Origin: Ichthyophthirius multifiliis
Taxonomy: Eukaryota > Ciliophora > Oligohymenophorea > Hymenostomatida
Assembly: GCF_000220395.1 (NCBI RefSeq)
Contig: NW_004086776.1
Span: 1-64,000, forward strand
Length of the DNA: 64,000 nt
Reading direction: 5' to 3'
The position numbers were made by a program, and so were the translations under genes. Positions 11,590 through 24,120 of this stretch are shown piece after piece. The stretch's first letter is position 1. Each line of letters starts with the position of its first letter. The notes under the pieces were generated by a model, which saw nothing but the letters and a program-made list of their open reading frames with translations, was not told the DNA's origin and did not search any database.

Positions 11590-13112
11590 ATGCTATTAAC
11601 ATAAAAGTAAAATCATTAAAAAAATACAAAAAATAGATTTATATTAGGAATATAAGGAATATCTTTAAAAGATGATAAAACATTAACAACATTAGAATAA
11701 TTAGTAAAAACGAAATTATAAATCCCAAATTCAATTTAAAATATCAAAAGGCCAGATTAATAATCTATTCGATTTAAAGAATTAGAAGATGATTTAGTAT
11801 TATTTGATTAAAAAAACTATAAAAACTAATAAGAAATAAAAGCTTTTTATTTTACAAACAATAATCAATAAACTAAAAAAGAAGAAGAAATATAAGTGGT
11901 TTAAAAATAATCATCCGCAAAATAGAATTTATAAAAAAATATAGTTTTTAAATCTCCATTATATACTTATTCTTCATAAACTAATATTTATGAAAATTAA
12001 AGAAAATAAAGTTATTAATAAAAATTTTTAGAAAGTCCAAATAAAATTTTGAGTAAATTAAATAACAATAATTTAATTATAAAAAAGATAAAATAATTTA
12101 CAGAAATAAAAAAAGAAGAAGGATAATTTGAAGATAATTATACTTTTTCCAAACAAGAAAATTAATAATAAACTATATCAAAATAAGAAACTTAACAGAA
12201 TATATAAAAAAAACAAAAAAATAATAATTAAAGTTGCTATATAGATATTATAAAATAAAATAAAATAAATAAATACTCAAAAAAATAATAGGTTTATTAA
12301 AAAACTAATAAAAAATAATTAATGATTCCAAGTAACTTTATATTAATTTTTGAATCTTCATTTTCGTTTTTTTTATATGCAATCAAAAACGATTTAATGT
12401 AGAAAAATTTGTTAGTCTTTTTAAATCCAATTGATCTTTTGAAATTAAGATTATGTAATAAAGAATCAATGAATAGAGCAAATTAATAATTATTAATATT
12501 AATATAATAAAATAATATAATTTAAGAATTAATAAATATAAAAAAAAATATAAAATATAAATACAGGAACTTGTTTATTAAGAAAATCCAGAAATAAAAT
12601 ATATTATGGAACCTTTTTAAGATATTAATTAATAAGATCTTTAAGTTTTTCTAACTATGGTTATTCCACCTCATTATTTAGTTGTTCTTTTGAATTTTTT
12701 TGTAAAAGTTTTAGGGAAAAATATAGCAGGTATACCAGATTTAATAGAAAATAAAAAAGAATGGAAAAATGTTTTATAAAGACTTTTCTTAAAAAAAATG
12801 GCTTGCCAATATTTCAATAAAAAATGGAAAATTTAAAATTTAAAATTCATTTGTGAGCTAATAAATGAAGATATATTCGAATTTATAAAAGAGGAAATTT
12901 TTAAAAATGAAAAAATATTCAAATAATTAGTTGAAGAATAAAAATGTGGATTTTCTTTAAAATTATTAATGTTTTGGGAAAGATTAATTGATTTTTATGA
13001 AATTTATAAGGCTAAATTTCCATTTGCTTTTTAGTTTGCAAAAGCTAATTTAATTATTAGGTCAGATTATAATCTTAATATTTTGCTTAATTTATAAGAT
13101 TTATAATAATGA
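11590..13112 (+). CDS. Hypothetical protein with possible F-box-like segment
   Basis: Starts at ATG 11590. The first part is lysine/glutamine-rich and likely disordered. Around 12300-12480 a hydrophobic-helical stretch (LLVFLNPIDLLKLRLCNKES) resembles the start of an F-box, but the match is weak. The C-terminal part is a well-formed alpha-helical domain (MFWERLIDFYEIYKAKFPF, FAKANLIIRSDYNL) ending at TGA 13110-13112. The two halves are open in frames that differ by one base. The change falls near a run of nine A at 12540-12548, and no GT..AG intron of the right length fits, so a homopolymer length error or true frameshift is likely. I do not recognise the family. Confidence 0.55.
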
Positions 13113-13427
13113 TTTTTTATTTTTATGTAGCTTTGTTTTTTCTATTTTTTTATTATCTTAATATTTTTTATTTTTCATATATTTTATTAAGTTTAGTTAA
13201 TAAATTGTGTATTTTTTTGTTAAACTAATTATTTAATTAGTATATTTTTTATAAGAAAAATATATTTTCTTTAAATTTACATTAATTTGTATGTATTTAG
13301 CTTAAAAAAATAATTAAATTTTTTTATAGTAATTTTTCAGCCAGAATTAAAAAATATATTTTTTTTAAAAAAAAAAAAATATTTAAAAAAAATAAATAAA
13401 ATATATTAAAATTAAACAAATAAAAAA
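13113..13427. other. AT-rich intergenic region
   Basis: Short spacer of T- and A-rich tracts between two plus-strand genes. Nothing recognised. Confidence 0.5.
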
Positions 13428-14856
13428 ATGATATTAAATACTATAATAGAATAATTATACGAAAATATCTACGATAAATCATTAGTCTAAAAAAAATTCG
13501 AAGAAGTTTAATAGCTAAAAGGCATTCCACTTCAATATCAAGATATATAAAAATCTCAAAAATCATTTGAAACTTTAAAAAGGAAAATATACATGTAAAA
13601 ATCTACAACAAAATAAAGCTTAAACTTAATAAAAGAAATTGATATTTTAATAATGGATAGAAAATCCTAATTCGAATAAAAGTAAAAAAAAAAAATATCT
13701 ATTTATATATTAAAAAAATAAAAGTTAAATAGAAAACTCTTTACAAAATCAAATTTAAATAGATTTTGATAAATTAAATAAAATAAGTAGACATTTAAAC
13801 AAGAACAAAAAGTCATTAAGTTTTTTGGATTTTAATGGATAGTTTTGTAACAAAAAATAAAAATAAATTATTAATATTTTATTATTTTAAATAAAAAAGT
13901 AATATTTGATAAACTTGCAAAAGATTAGTTTGAGCATATATATGAACCTCTATATAGGACAAACTTATTTCAAAGAATGGTGAATTAATCTTAATAAAGA
14001 ATAATCGACAAATATGGAAAAGATTTAGTTCAATCTATTAATTAAAGTGAAAATAAATAAATTACTATAAGATATACTATTTATTCAGAAAAATCAAGGA
14101 AAAAATATAGTAAAGAACTAGATAGAAATAATATTAAGCTTGAAGATATATAAGAAGTTTAAAAAAATGCTAATTTAAATATTTTTGAAGATATTTATTT
14201 CGCATATCTTTAAAGTTTAACATCTTAAGCTTGTATAGTTTAATTTGAAATGAATTATGAATAATTAAGTTAATTTGCTAAAGAAAGCAAATTTGAAATA
14301 AATGAAGTGTTTTTTTAATAATATAAGGAGAAAAATCTCAAATAATTTGAAAGTATTATGCTTATTACTAGATTATCTAAATCTAAACAAAATTTAGATA
14401 TCAATAAACTTTAAAAAGATAAATAATTCTAAAAGTTTTAAAGTAAAAATCAATAAATTTCTTTTTTTATTTATATTGTAAATAAAAAAAGGTAAAATCT
14501 AAAAAAAAATATCCAGAATCTAAAATTTTAGTAAAGAATAATAAGAAAATAATTAATAATTTAATTAATTTTAAATTTAAAATGATAATATTTAATTCTA
14601 ATAACAAATATAAAATGAAGATAATTAAGAAGAAATAAATAGTTTTTTATAAAAAAAATATGAATAATATACTTAAGAATAAGATGATGATATTGGATAT
14701 ATGATAAATAATAATGATTTAATTAATGATTAAGATTGTGATATTATTTCGTCTTTTGATAGAGAATAATTTAACAATTAACTTCATAATAATAAATATT
14801 ATTATAATTTAAATGAAAAGAATAAAACGAAATAATTTCAGTAAAACTATATTTGA
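13428..14856 (+). CDS. Helical/coiled-coil protein of unknown function
   Basis: Predicted 427 residues from four exons. Introns at 13682-13724, 13847-13899 and 14443-14491 are all GT..AG, and the joined frame is an exact multiple of three, which supports the model. The protein is charged and helical: EQLYENIYDKSLVQKKFEEV at the start, then DKLAKDQFEHIYEPLYRTN, NYEQLSQFAKESKFEI and an acidic Asn/Gln-rich tail. No signal peptide or transmembrane helix. I do not recognise it. It converges on the minus-strand gene ending at 15025, 168 nt away. Confidence 0.68.
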
Positions 14857-15024
14857 ATTAAAAATTATAATTATATATATATATATAATATAGATAGATA
14901 TTTTTATTATTTATTATTGTTTATTATTTAAAATATTATGGTTTTTTTATTTCTTTAATTATATAAAAATAATATTTAGTATTTATTATCTATTACTTAA
15001 TTTAATAAATTTTAAATATATATT

Positions 15025-15588
15025 TCATCTTATTAATAGCATAATATTATAAAAGCAAACATCATTTTAATAATAATCACTTACATAGTCTAAAATAAAT
15101 ATATTATGTCCTTCTTTTTGAATGCGTTTACTTTTAAAATATAAATATTTTAAATATATTTTATTAAATAGATACTCTAATAAAAAGTAATAAGTAATCA
15201 GTCCGTTCTCAAATTTTTTATAATTAAAATCTAATAAAATATCAATATTAGATGTAAGAGGATTTATATAGCCTTATTTAATTACAAAAAATTAAAAACT
15301 TTTTATAGTACAAGGCAGAACTTAATTTTGATATGTAGCAATTTATATTGCAATTGCATTAACTACTAACATTTCTTAAAGAGTAAATTAATATTGTCCT
15401 TTATTAACGCCTTTTTAAAAATGTTAATTAGAACTTTTTTATTATAAAAAAATAATTATTCGAAATAAACATTAATTTAATTATATTAAAATATACTTAT
15501 ATTAGGTTAATAATGTTATTATGTTATCAAATTTGATTTCATATAAATTTAAGAAAGTTTAAATTTACGAAGTATCTAATAAATGCAT
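15025..15588 (-). CDS. Unrecognised 187-residue protein
   Basis: One uninterrupted frame of 188 codons from ATG 15588 to TGA 15025-15027. Composition is that of a folded protein: aromatic, Gly- and Pro-containing segments such as KGVNKGQYQFTLQEMLVVNA, PCTIKSFQFFVIKQGYINPL and FENGLITYYFLLEYLFNK, and not a Q/N-rich linker. The hydrophobic parts could form a soluble fold or short membrane helices. The plus strand is also open here, but its translation has no such structure. I do not recognise the family. It converges with the plus-strand gene ending at 14856. Confidence 0.6.
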
Positions 15589-15949
15589 AAATAAAATAAA
15601 TAAATATATATAAATATATATAAAAAAATTATATATATACAAAAATATATATTTAAAATTGTATATTATATATTTTCAAATTAATAGGTATAATATTTAT
15701 ATTCTATTATTAATAATTAAATATATTTCACTTTTTTTAAATAATTATAAAAAAAAAAAATTGTTATTTTTTAAACTTTAAAAACACAAAGAGTAATAAA
15801 TCTGAAAAATTATAATAAAAATATATAATATATGTTTATATATAAATATATAAATATTTATGCATAATAATATATAATTTTACTGTTTTTTATTCTAATA
15901 ATATATTATTTATATATTAACTTTTTTATTATTTAGGTTTATCTTTTTA

Positions 15950-16325
15950 AATAATTAAATCTTCTATTTTTATAAGTTTATAATTTTTTTTTTTTTTTTA
16001 CCTGTTTTTATTTTAAATCTATAAAAATTTTCAAAATTTTTTCCATTTATATATTTTTTTTTTATTTTTTTACATATTTATTTACTTATTTAGAATTTTT
16101 TATACAATTATTTAAATTAAATTATTTATTAATTAATAATTCTTTTAAATTTTTATATTATAAAATTAATTCTTCTGCAATTTTTATTGTATTTTTCATT
16201 TATTTATTTTATTTTATTTTATTTTACAATTTTTCATTTAATGCTTCTTCAGGAATATATTTTAATTATATATAAATGAAATTAAATATTAAAATCGATA
16301 AAACTAAACTTAATATTGCAATCAT
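15950..16325 (-). CDS. Possible small signal-anchor protein
   Basis: From ATG 16325 the frame gives a clear hydrophobic start (MIAILSLVLSILIFNFIYI) followed by charged helical sequence (YIPEEALNEKLQNKIKQNKQ, KIAEELILQYKNLKELL). That pattern fits a signal anchor or tail facing the cytosol. The C-terminal end is uncertain because a run of 16 T (15984-15999) sits at what may be an intron donor. It could also be the last exon of a gene extending upstream to about 17170. No family recognised. Confidence 0.38.
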
Positions 16326-16789
16326 CAATATGTAATTACTTTTTTATCTTTAAATTTTTTAAGGAATTATTTGATTAGTAATATATTTATTGTTTTTTTT
16401 ATACATTTTTTTTTATTATTTTTCATATTATTATTTTTAATATTTTTTTTAATTTATTTATAAAACATTATAAAATTTGTTTGCTAAAGTAAAAAATAAA
16501 TTTAATTAAAATAAATAAATAATTATGAAATAAAGTATTTCTTATAATTATAAAATAAAAGACATTTAATATTTTATCAATAATAATAAAATTATGATTT
16601 TAAAAAAAAAATGATTAGAATTTAAATAAATTTATTTTTATTTAAAAAAATTAAAATTAATTATTTATTTTTTATAAAAAAAATATATATTAGCAACTTT
16701 ATATTATTATAATTTTTTATCGTAAATATGAACTTTTTCAGATTTTTTTTCATGTGATTATATATAAAAAACGCTTGCAGAACTAATAT
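16326..16789. other. AT-rich stretch, possibly intronic
   Basis: No clear coding signal. If the two small minus-strand coding segments on either side belong to one gene, this would hold an intron or poorly conserved linker. Confidence 0.35.
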
Positions 16790-17170
16790 ATAAAATAAAA
16801 TTAATAAATATAAAAAATATTAATAATTTAAAAAACTTTTTTATCTATGAGAGAAACAAAAATTTCTGTAAGCTTAACTTTTTCAAGGAGCTCTTTAATT
16901 TTTTTTTTTTAAATATTCAATTTTAATGAAAAAAAGTTAAGACTAATAAAGCAGAAAAAAAAATAAAAAAAAAATGTTTTAGTAGATATAAGTGCATAAA
17001 CATTCTTTTTATGTAAAGTTATAAGTCTTATTTGATAAATAAAAGTCAAAGATAAATTCATTTTATTTTGAAAATCATTAAGATATTTAACTTGTTAACT
17101 TAAATCAAAAAAAAAAAATATTTTAAAATAAATAGTACTTAAAAGATATTAAAATTTTTTGTTGAATTTC
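16790..17170 (-). CDS. Doubtful coding segment, helical with hydrophobic stretch
   Basis: On the minus strand I read a helical segment (QQVKYLNDFQNKMNLSLTFI, LITLHKKNVYALISTK), then a Phe-rich hydrophobic stretch, then KELLEKVKLTEIFVSLIDKK. Exon edges and start are not resolved. The first and last parts look protein-like; the middle may be an intron. No family recognised. Confidence 0.3.
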
Positions 17171-17678
17171 AAAAGATTTTAAGAAGATAAATAATATTTT
17201 TTTTAATTAATTTATAATATTATATTATTTAAATATTAAAATATTATATATAGTAAAATTTATTGTTATAAATAATGATATATGACAAAAATTTAATACA
17301 CACCTAAATAATGAAATTAAATAAAAATAAATTATATTAAAAAAAAAAAATGAATAAATAAATAAATATTTATTGTTTTTTCTTTAAAAAATAAATTAAA
17401 TTTTTATTATTTTATTTATTAAATATTTTATTTTTATTTTTATTTTTTTACAATTTATTTTTATTTTTTGCATTGTTATACTTATTTTTTATTATCATTA
17501 TCAATTATTTATTTTAATATCAAACATTTTAATATTAATATTAATTATATTTATTTATTTTTTAAATATAAAAATTTAAAACAATAAATTATTACAGATT
17601 TTTTTAAAAAAACTTTAAAGTAATTATAAATAAAAATAATTGTATTTAAATTATTTGAATTAATAGATTTAAAAAAAA
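17171..17678. other. AT-rich intergenic region
   Basis: Spacer of A/T tracts upstream of the transporter gene. It probably holds its promoter, but no element is recognisable. Confidence 0.45.
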
Positions 17679-19809
17679 ATGTCAAATATAAAAGTTTAAC
17701 ATGTTAAAAATGATAATAATAATTTAGATTAAAAAATGCAATTTTCTAATTAAGAAGCAGGTTTTTTTAAACAATAAAAATTTTAAAGTATTATAAATAT
17801 TAAATAATATTAATGATATAAATTTAGATAATTAATATGCTTAAAAAGATTTATAATAATAAAATATTTAAATATAATAAATAGTATAAGAAACTAATAA
17901 AATACTTAATAAATCATATTAAGCATCTTAAAAAATTATTGATGGATCATCATTGAATTCTTTCACAAAACCAAGTATTTTTTATATAAATTTATAAACA
18001 TTTAATAATTTAATTCTAAAAATATATTTAATTTAGAATAAAATTAATATGGAATTGCTTAAGTATTATCTTTATCTAATAATGATTAAATAGATGAATA
18101 AAATAAAAAAGGAAAGTCTTTATTTTTTGATTAAAACAAAGGTAAAATTATAAAAATAAATTTAATAAAAGTTTTATTAAAAATTTAAAAGTTATTAATT
18201 TTAAAAAATTAAAATTTAAAATTAAAAAAATTAAATAATTGATGTAAACTTTATAATTTTATAAAAAAATAATAAAACTAAAATAATATTTCTTTTAAAT
18301 AAAAAACTATAAATATTTTTAAAACATTATAAAAGATAATAATAGCTCAATAAAAAATGACTATATTTAAAATAAACATAATTAAGATATACTTTCAAAT
18401 AAATTATATTTTGCCTTTATGGTATTTATTTCTAGTTTAGGAGGATTTGTATATTTAAGTATATATTGCTGCTATAATACAATGTGGGATCACATACCTA
18501 AAATTTATAATTGGTCAGAAGAAAATCGTAATTATTTAATCGGGATGACAAATTCCTTACTTTCTTTTGGATAATTATTTGCGTGTTTATTCAACGGATT
18601 TTTAATGTAAAAATATGGCAGGAGAATTGCCTTAATTTTGGGTCATTTTATATGTATGATAGGCAGTTTATCAACTTTTTTTATAGTTAATACGCCTTTA
18701 ATGATGTTTGGAAGGTTCCTTTAAGGCGTTTCTTAAGGTATTATTATTACAAGTATGCCATTATTTAATATTGAGATATCACCAAATGAATATAGAGGTA
18801 CAGTGGGTGGTATATAGAGTTCTTTTTTTGGATTAGGGCTTATTATATCATTTTTATTCGGTTTAGGATTAAAAGATTATAATGAAAATTAAGAAGATAA
18901 CTATTGGAGGTTTATCTTGGCAATACCTTTTATTTTTTCTAGTTTGTCTTTATTAGGATTTTTGGGATTTGTAAGATAAGATTCATTATTGTTTTTATAT
19001 TAGAAATATAAAGATAATGAGAAATTTTTAATAAATAAGTTTAAAATTTACTTAACAGAAAACTAAATAAAATTATAAATCGCTTTATTAAAATAAGCTG
19101 AAGCATAATAATAAAATACATAAAAATTATCTGTAATAATTCTTTTTTCAAAAAAATATAAAATGCCAGTTTTAATAGGATTGATGTTTTTTTTAACTCC
19201 ACATTTAAATGGAATTGATATCCTTAATATCTATTCTTCAGAAATTATTAATAAATATGATTCGAGGTATATTGCGAATATTTTTACAATTCTTATTGCT
19301 GTTGCGGATTTTATATCCTGTTTTCTTTCTTTACTTATTATTAATAAATTTGGAAGGTATATATAGTCTTTAATTTTGTTAAATACAATATTTATTTATT
19401 TTATTTTATTTTTTGTTTAAGAAAAAATTTGTATATGATTGGATAATAATGTTTAGCCTTTATTATTATTTTATATGTATTTTTAAGTTATAATGATTAT
19501 AAATCTTACCTTAAATATATATTAGTACTCTATAAATTTACTTATGGAATATTTCTAGCTAATATATTAATTTTGTACACTTCGGAAATACTGCCAGCAG
19601 TTGGAATTTCGCTTATTAATACTGTTGCCTTAGTTATATAATTTGGTTTATCTTAGACTTTCCCAACTTTAATCTCGAGCGATTTATAAGTAGAAGGTAT
19701 ATTTTTAATTTTTTCCATTTTTTCGATTATTTTTGTTATTATTGCGAAATTTTATATGAAAGAAACAAAAAATATTCAAATTTAAGATTTAGCTAATTTA
19801 TATAATTGA
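17679..19809 (+). CDS. MFS sugar-porter family transporter
   Basis: Predicted 593 residues; introns at 17761-17827, 17975-18036, 18142-18335 and 19431-19456 (26 nt) together give an exact frame. A Q/N-rich N-terminal tail (about 120 residues) precedes twelve hydrophobic segments. Family signatures seen: loop 2-3 MQKYGRRIALILG, RFLQGVSQG, the post-TM4 motif NIEISPNEYRGTVGG (like PESPR/ExxPxxRG), a WRF motif before TM6, loop 8-9 INKFGR, and YTSEILPAVG in the C-terminal half. Known role: facilitated or proton-coupled uptake of hexose or related solutes at the plasma membrane; the substrate cannot be read. If the 26-nt intron is wrong, a frameshift lies there instead. Its stop is 36 nt from the convergent neighbour's stop. 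Confidence 0.88.
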
Positions 19810-19845
19810 ACTTTTGCTATAATTTTATTTTTAAATAATTGTATT

Positions 19846-22026
19846 TCAAAGATTTTGTAATATATTGTTTGAAATGTAATATATTTTTTTTTTAAAAAAA
19901 AATAAATTATTTTATAATTATCTAAAAGATAAATTTTACATATATAATATTTATTTTTCTTTCAATAATCATAAATAATACCTTCTTCTTATTCGCTTTT
20001 TCTAAATTAACTTTAATATATTTATATATTATTGCATTCTTCTTCTTAAGAAGTTCTCTAATTATAAAAATTATTTGATTGAAAATTAGAAAAGTTTCCT
20101 GAATTTGAATTTTTTTAAAATTAATTTTCTTGCTAACTATTATTTTAATACTTTATTTTATTTATATAATTATATTTTTAAACAAAATTATATAATTGAT
20201 AGTAAATAGTACTTCATTAAATTTTTCTTATAAATTATATTATGTTTTTTTAAAAATATCATTCATTTAATTATTGTAAATTTAAAATTATCTCAATTTA
20301 TTATTAGTTATATCATTTTCACCTTATTTTTTTTTTTAAAAAAAAGTTTATAAAATATTAAGAATTAATGAAAAATTACTTTTATTATTGTATATATAAT
20401 TTTAGTCAACTACTTTTTATTTTTATAAATAATAATATTTATTTTTATTTTCTCTATTAATAAGAATAAAATAATTAATATTTTTTAATTAATTATATGT
20501 TTTTACTCTATTCTTTCATAAAATTACTTATTGTAAATATTTTTCTTTAATTTTATATATTTTTAATTTAAAAATAAATTAAAATAATACATTTTCTTCT
20601 TTAGTATTATTATTTTATAACTTGTGTTCTGTTAATGTCTAGAGCCTATCCAATTAATTTACTTATTATTATATTTCTTCTTATATTTATACTATTATTT
20701 AATAATAAATAAATATATTTTTAAATATTTCATTTTGTTTACTAAGTTCCTTATTTAAATTTTAATAACTAATTCTATAGTTTTCTAATTGTTTTCTTTA
20801 TTAAATTTTTCGATCTTCATCTATAGAATTATTATTTAGATTTTATTTAATAGTGAATTCTAATTATTATAGTAGATTTTCATATTCTTAAATTTATGTT
20901 TATATTGCTTATTTGTTTATATTTTTTTAAAAAATTTAAAATATTTGATCTTTTAACTTTTCATTTTATAACTTAGACACTATTCTTTTTTTAATTTTAT
21001 TTTATCATTAAAAATATAATTTATATTTAAAATACTAATTAATTAATTATTATAATTCTTTTTTTTATTAAAGATCAGATTATATATTTGTGAAAAAGGA
21101 TTTGCTCTAATTTTAGTTAGTGAAACTTTAATTTTAATTTTATTCTGTATTTTTAATAAATATATTTTTTTCGTTGATTGTTTATTTTTTAAGTTTTTAA
21201 TCTATTAAAGACAAATCGTTTTAACTATATTTTGTTTTGTTATTTTAAATAAAGATAATTTATATAATACTTGGTATTGATTTTATTTTCGTAAGAATAA
21301 CTTTATTTTAACAAAACAAAAAACTTTAAAATAAAATAACAAAAAAAAATATTATTATTACTTATTTTATTTAGATTATAATATATGTGCAAAATCTATT
21401 AGTAAAAATTTCATAATTTTAAAAATTTATTGAATTTATAATTCTGTATTATTTTCTATTTATTAAAATCCACAATAATTTTCATATAATTAACTTGCTT
21501 ATTTTATATTTTAGTTATTTTATAAAACTTTAATAGATAGCTATATAAAGAAATTATGAAAATCTTTATTAATTAATTTTATTAAATCATTTAATATTAC
21601 TAAATCTAAATTATGATTATTTTATTGAAAACTTTTTGAAAAAATATTATTTTATTCTTTATTTTCATAAAAACTATTTTCTTTCTTCAAAAAAAAAATA
21701 TAAAAAATATTTTTATAATTTTTTTTATTTACTATCCTGTTTATGTTTGGCTTTTTTATTTAATCTATTTGTATCATTTTTAATTATTCTTATAATTTAA
21801 TTTTTTCATGTTCCATTTAATTATTTTTTGATTTTAAGCTATTATTTTCATTTAATTAGTTCAATAATTCACTATCTAATTCTTTAATTTTTAAAGATTT
21901 CAATTTATTTTTTTCATTTTATATATCGGTTTGTATTTAAATTTCTTATAAATTATATGTTAGTTTATCATTTTATTACTTAAGTTCCAAAATTTAAGAT
22001 TATAATTAGATAATATCATCTGTCAT
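19846..22026 (-). CDS. Coiled-coil protein of unknown function
   Basis: Starts MTDDIIQLQSQILELKQQND at ATG 22026 and continues as a nearly uninterrupted heptad-rich coiled coil (KIKELDSELLNQLNENN, ENYRISYQNLNKELSKQNEI, QQVNQLDRLQTLTEHKLQNN). The C-terminal part (FLIFNQIIFIIRELLKKKNA) is more hydrophobic. Several introns are likely in 20150-20600 and 21000-21720, whose edges I could not fix. The stop at 19846 is the first TGA and may be inside an intron. Such proteins are usually cytoskeletal or basal-body parts in ciliates, but nothing identifies this one. Confidence 0.55.
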
Positions 22027-22503
22027 TTTATAATAAATATAATATAAATATATATTAAAATAAAAAAAAAATATAAATATAATAAAAATATAGAAACAAA
22101 TAAATAAAAAAAAAATTAAAATATTTAAATATTATTTAATAATTAAATTCTTTTAATTAACATTATATATTTTAAAAAATATATAATATTATTCTATTCT
22201 TTTTAAACATAATGATAATAATTAATTTTAAAACATAATTTTTTTAAAAAATATATTTTTTTATTATTTATAATGAGTAAATAAATATGTTTAATAATAA
22301 GTAAAATAAATATTATTCAGTTAATTATTATAAAAATCTAAAAATTTAATTACTATATTAAAAATTAATTGAATTCTACTCTTAATTTTGAATAATTAAG
22401 AAAAAAATAGAAAAAAAGAAAATATATTCATATATATATAAATAAATAATAACTTGAAATAATAATTATTAATTAAAATATATAATTAATTAATAAAAAA
22501 ATA
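22027..22503. promoter_or_regulatory. Divergent upstream region (coiled-coil gene / SDHB)
   Basis: The 477 nt lie between divergent start codons and should contain both promoters. Sequence is A/T-rich with no recognisable element. Confidence 0.4.
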
Positions 22504-23788
22504 ATGATTAATAAATTCTTTACAAAATAAGCCTCTTAATTAGTATAAAAATCTATCAAAAATCACGGTGGATTAGATCGTTTAGCATCTTCTGATGATG
22601 CCACAAAGGTATGCTTAGAATCAATAGCTGGAACAATTAAAGGTCTTTAAAAAGCCAATTATGTTGTTGAACATAATCCAAATTTAACTGCTGAAGAAAA
22701 ATCTAAACTTAAGCAATTCTTAGTATATCGTTTTGATCCATCAGTAAAATTTATAAAAATCCAAATTTTAATTTATTTTTCAAAAAAGGATCCTCATGAT
22801 TAACCCAAATATATTAGTTATTGGGTAGATATTAAAAAATTTTCTCCTATGTTCTTAGACGCAATTCTTTATATTAAAAATGAAATGGATCCTACCCTTT
22901 CTATTAGAAGGTAATTAATTCTATTATTTTTCATAATTTTTTTTTTTTTTTTATCATTACTATCTAAATATTTTCATAATTTTGATTATTTATAAAAATA
23001 AAATAAAAAAATATTAGCATTAAAATTTCTATTTATATATAATATATATAAAAAATATTTTTATTTAATTTTAAATATAAATATTTTTACACTATAATAA
23101 AAAAATACAAAATAATTATTATTAAATATTATTATAATATATATATATAGATCATGTAGAGAAGGTATTTGTGGCAGTTGCGCAGTAAACTGTGCTGGTC
23201 TTCATACACTTGCATGTATTAATGGATTTGACAGAGATTTATAAAAACCTACAGTTATTACACCATTAGGTCATATGTTTATTTTGAAAGATTTAGTAGT
23301 TGATATGACTAACTTTTATGCTTAATATAAAACTATTGAGCCTTATTTAAAGAGAAAAAATCCAAAACCTGAAGGTGTTACTACTGAGTATTTATAATCT
23401 CCTGAAGAAAGAGCTTTATTAGATGGTTTGTATGAATGTGTACTTTGTGCAGCTTGCTCTACTTCTTGTCCTTCTTATTGGTGGCATCCGGATAGATATC
23501 TTGGTCCTGCTATTTTATAATAAGCTTATAGATGGATTATTGATAGCAGAGATGAATACACAGATGAAAGAATTGAAAGACTTTCTGAAGATGTAAGACT
23601 TGATGATTGTTAATAAATCGGTATGTGCTCTTTTACATGTCCTAAAGGTAAAATTTTATTAATTTTTTTTTATATTATTATTTAAATAAAATAAATAAAT
23701 AGGTTTAAATCCTTAACTTTCTTTGAAAAACTTGATGGATATGGTTAAAGATTTTAGAGCTAGAAAGGCTGAATCAGAAATACTTTGA
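22504..23788 (+). CDS. SDHB: Succinate dehydrogenase iron-sulfur subunit
   Basis: Electron-transfer subunit of mitochondrial complex II; passes electrons from the flavoprotein to ubiquinone. Predicted 314 residues, with introns at 22744-22788, 22911-23150 and 23648-23702 and an exact frame. Seen: basic N-terminus suited to mitochondrial import ([20 protein letters not shown]), an extra N-terminal segment of about 60 residues before the ferredoxin domain, the [2Fe-2S] motif [10 protein letters not shown] plus a later Cys (GLHTLAC), the [4Fe-4S] motif [12 protein letters not shown], and the last cluster Cys residues in [14 protein letters not shown]. All cluster ligands are present. The extended N-terminus may be ciliate-specific. 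It is an excellent internal control for the genetic code: in-frame TAA/TAG fall at Gln positions and the gene ends in TGA. Confidence 0.97.
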
Positions 23789-24120
23789 GAAAAAATTTAT
23801 TTAGTTTTAAACTAAAAGAGTCAGATTTATATATTATATATAGTTGGATTAAAATATATATATATATTTTTATTTTATTTTATAATTAATTTTATTTTAT
23901 AAAATAGATATGCATATTTATTATAAATTAGATATTAATTACTTTTTTTAAGATTTTATATATTTATATTTTATATATATTTTTTAGTTTATTTATTAAA
24001 TATATAAACATTTTAAAATAAAAAACATTTAGATTATTTATTATTTATATATAATTTTATATTTATGTGTTTTTTTTATTTTCTTCTTATTTAAAAAATA
24101 AACATTATATTTAATTAATT
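23789..24120. other. AT-rich intergenic region
   Basis: T/A tracts between two plus-strand genes. Nothing recognised. Confidence 0.5.

Noticed and set aside
15106-15590. Plus-strand open frame starting MSFFLNAFTFK
   Set aside because: The minus-strand frame over the same bases has far better protein-like composition and a complete start-to-stop length.
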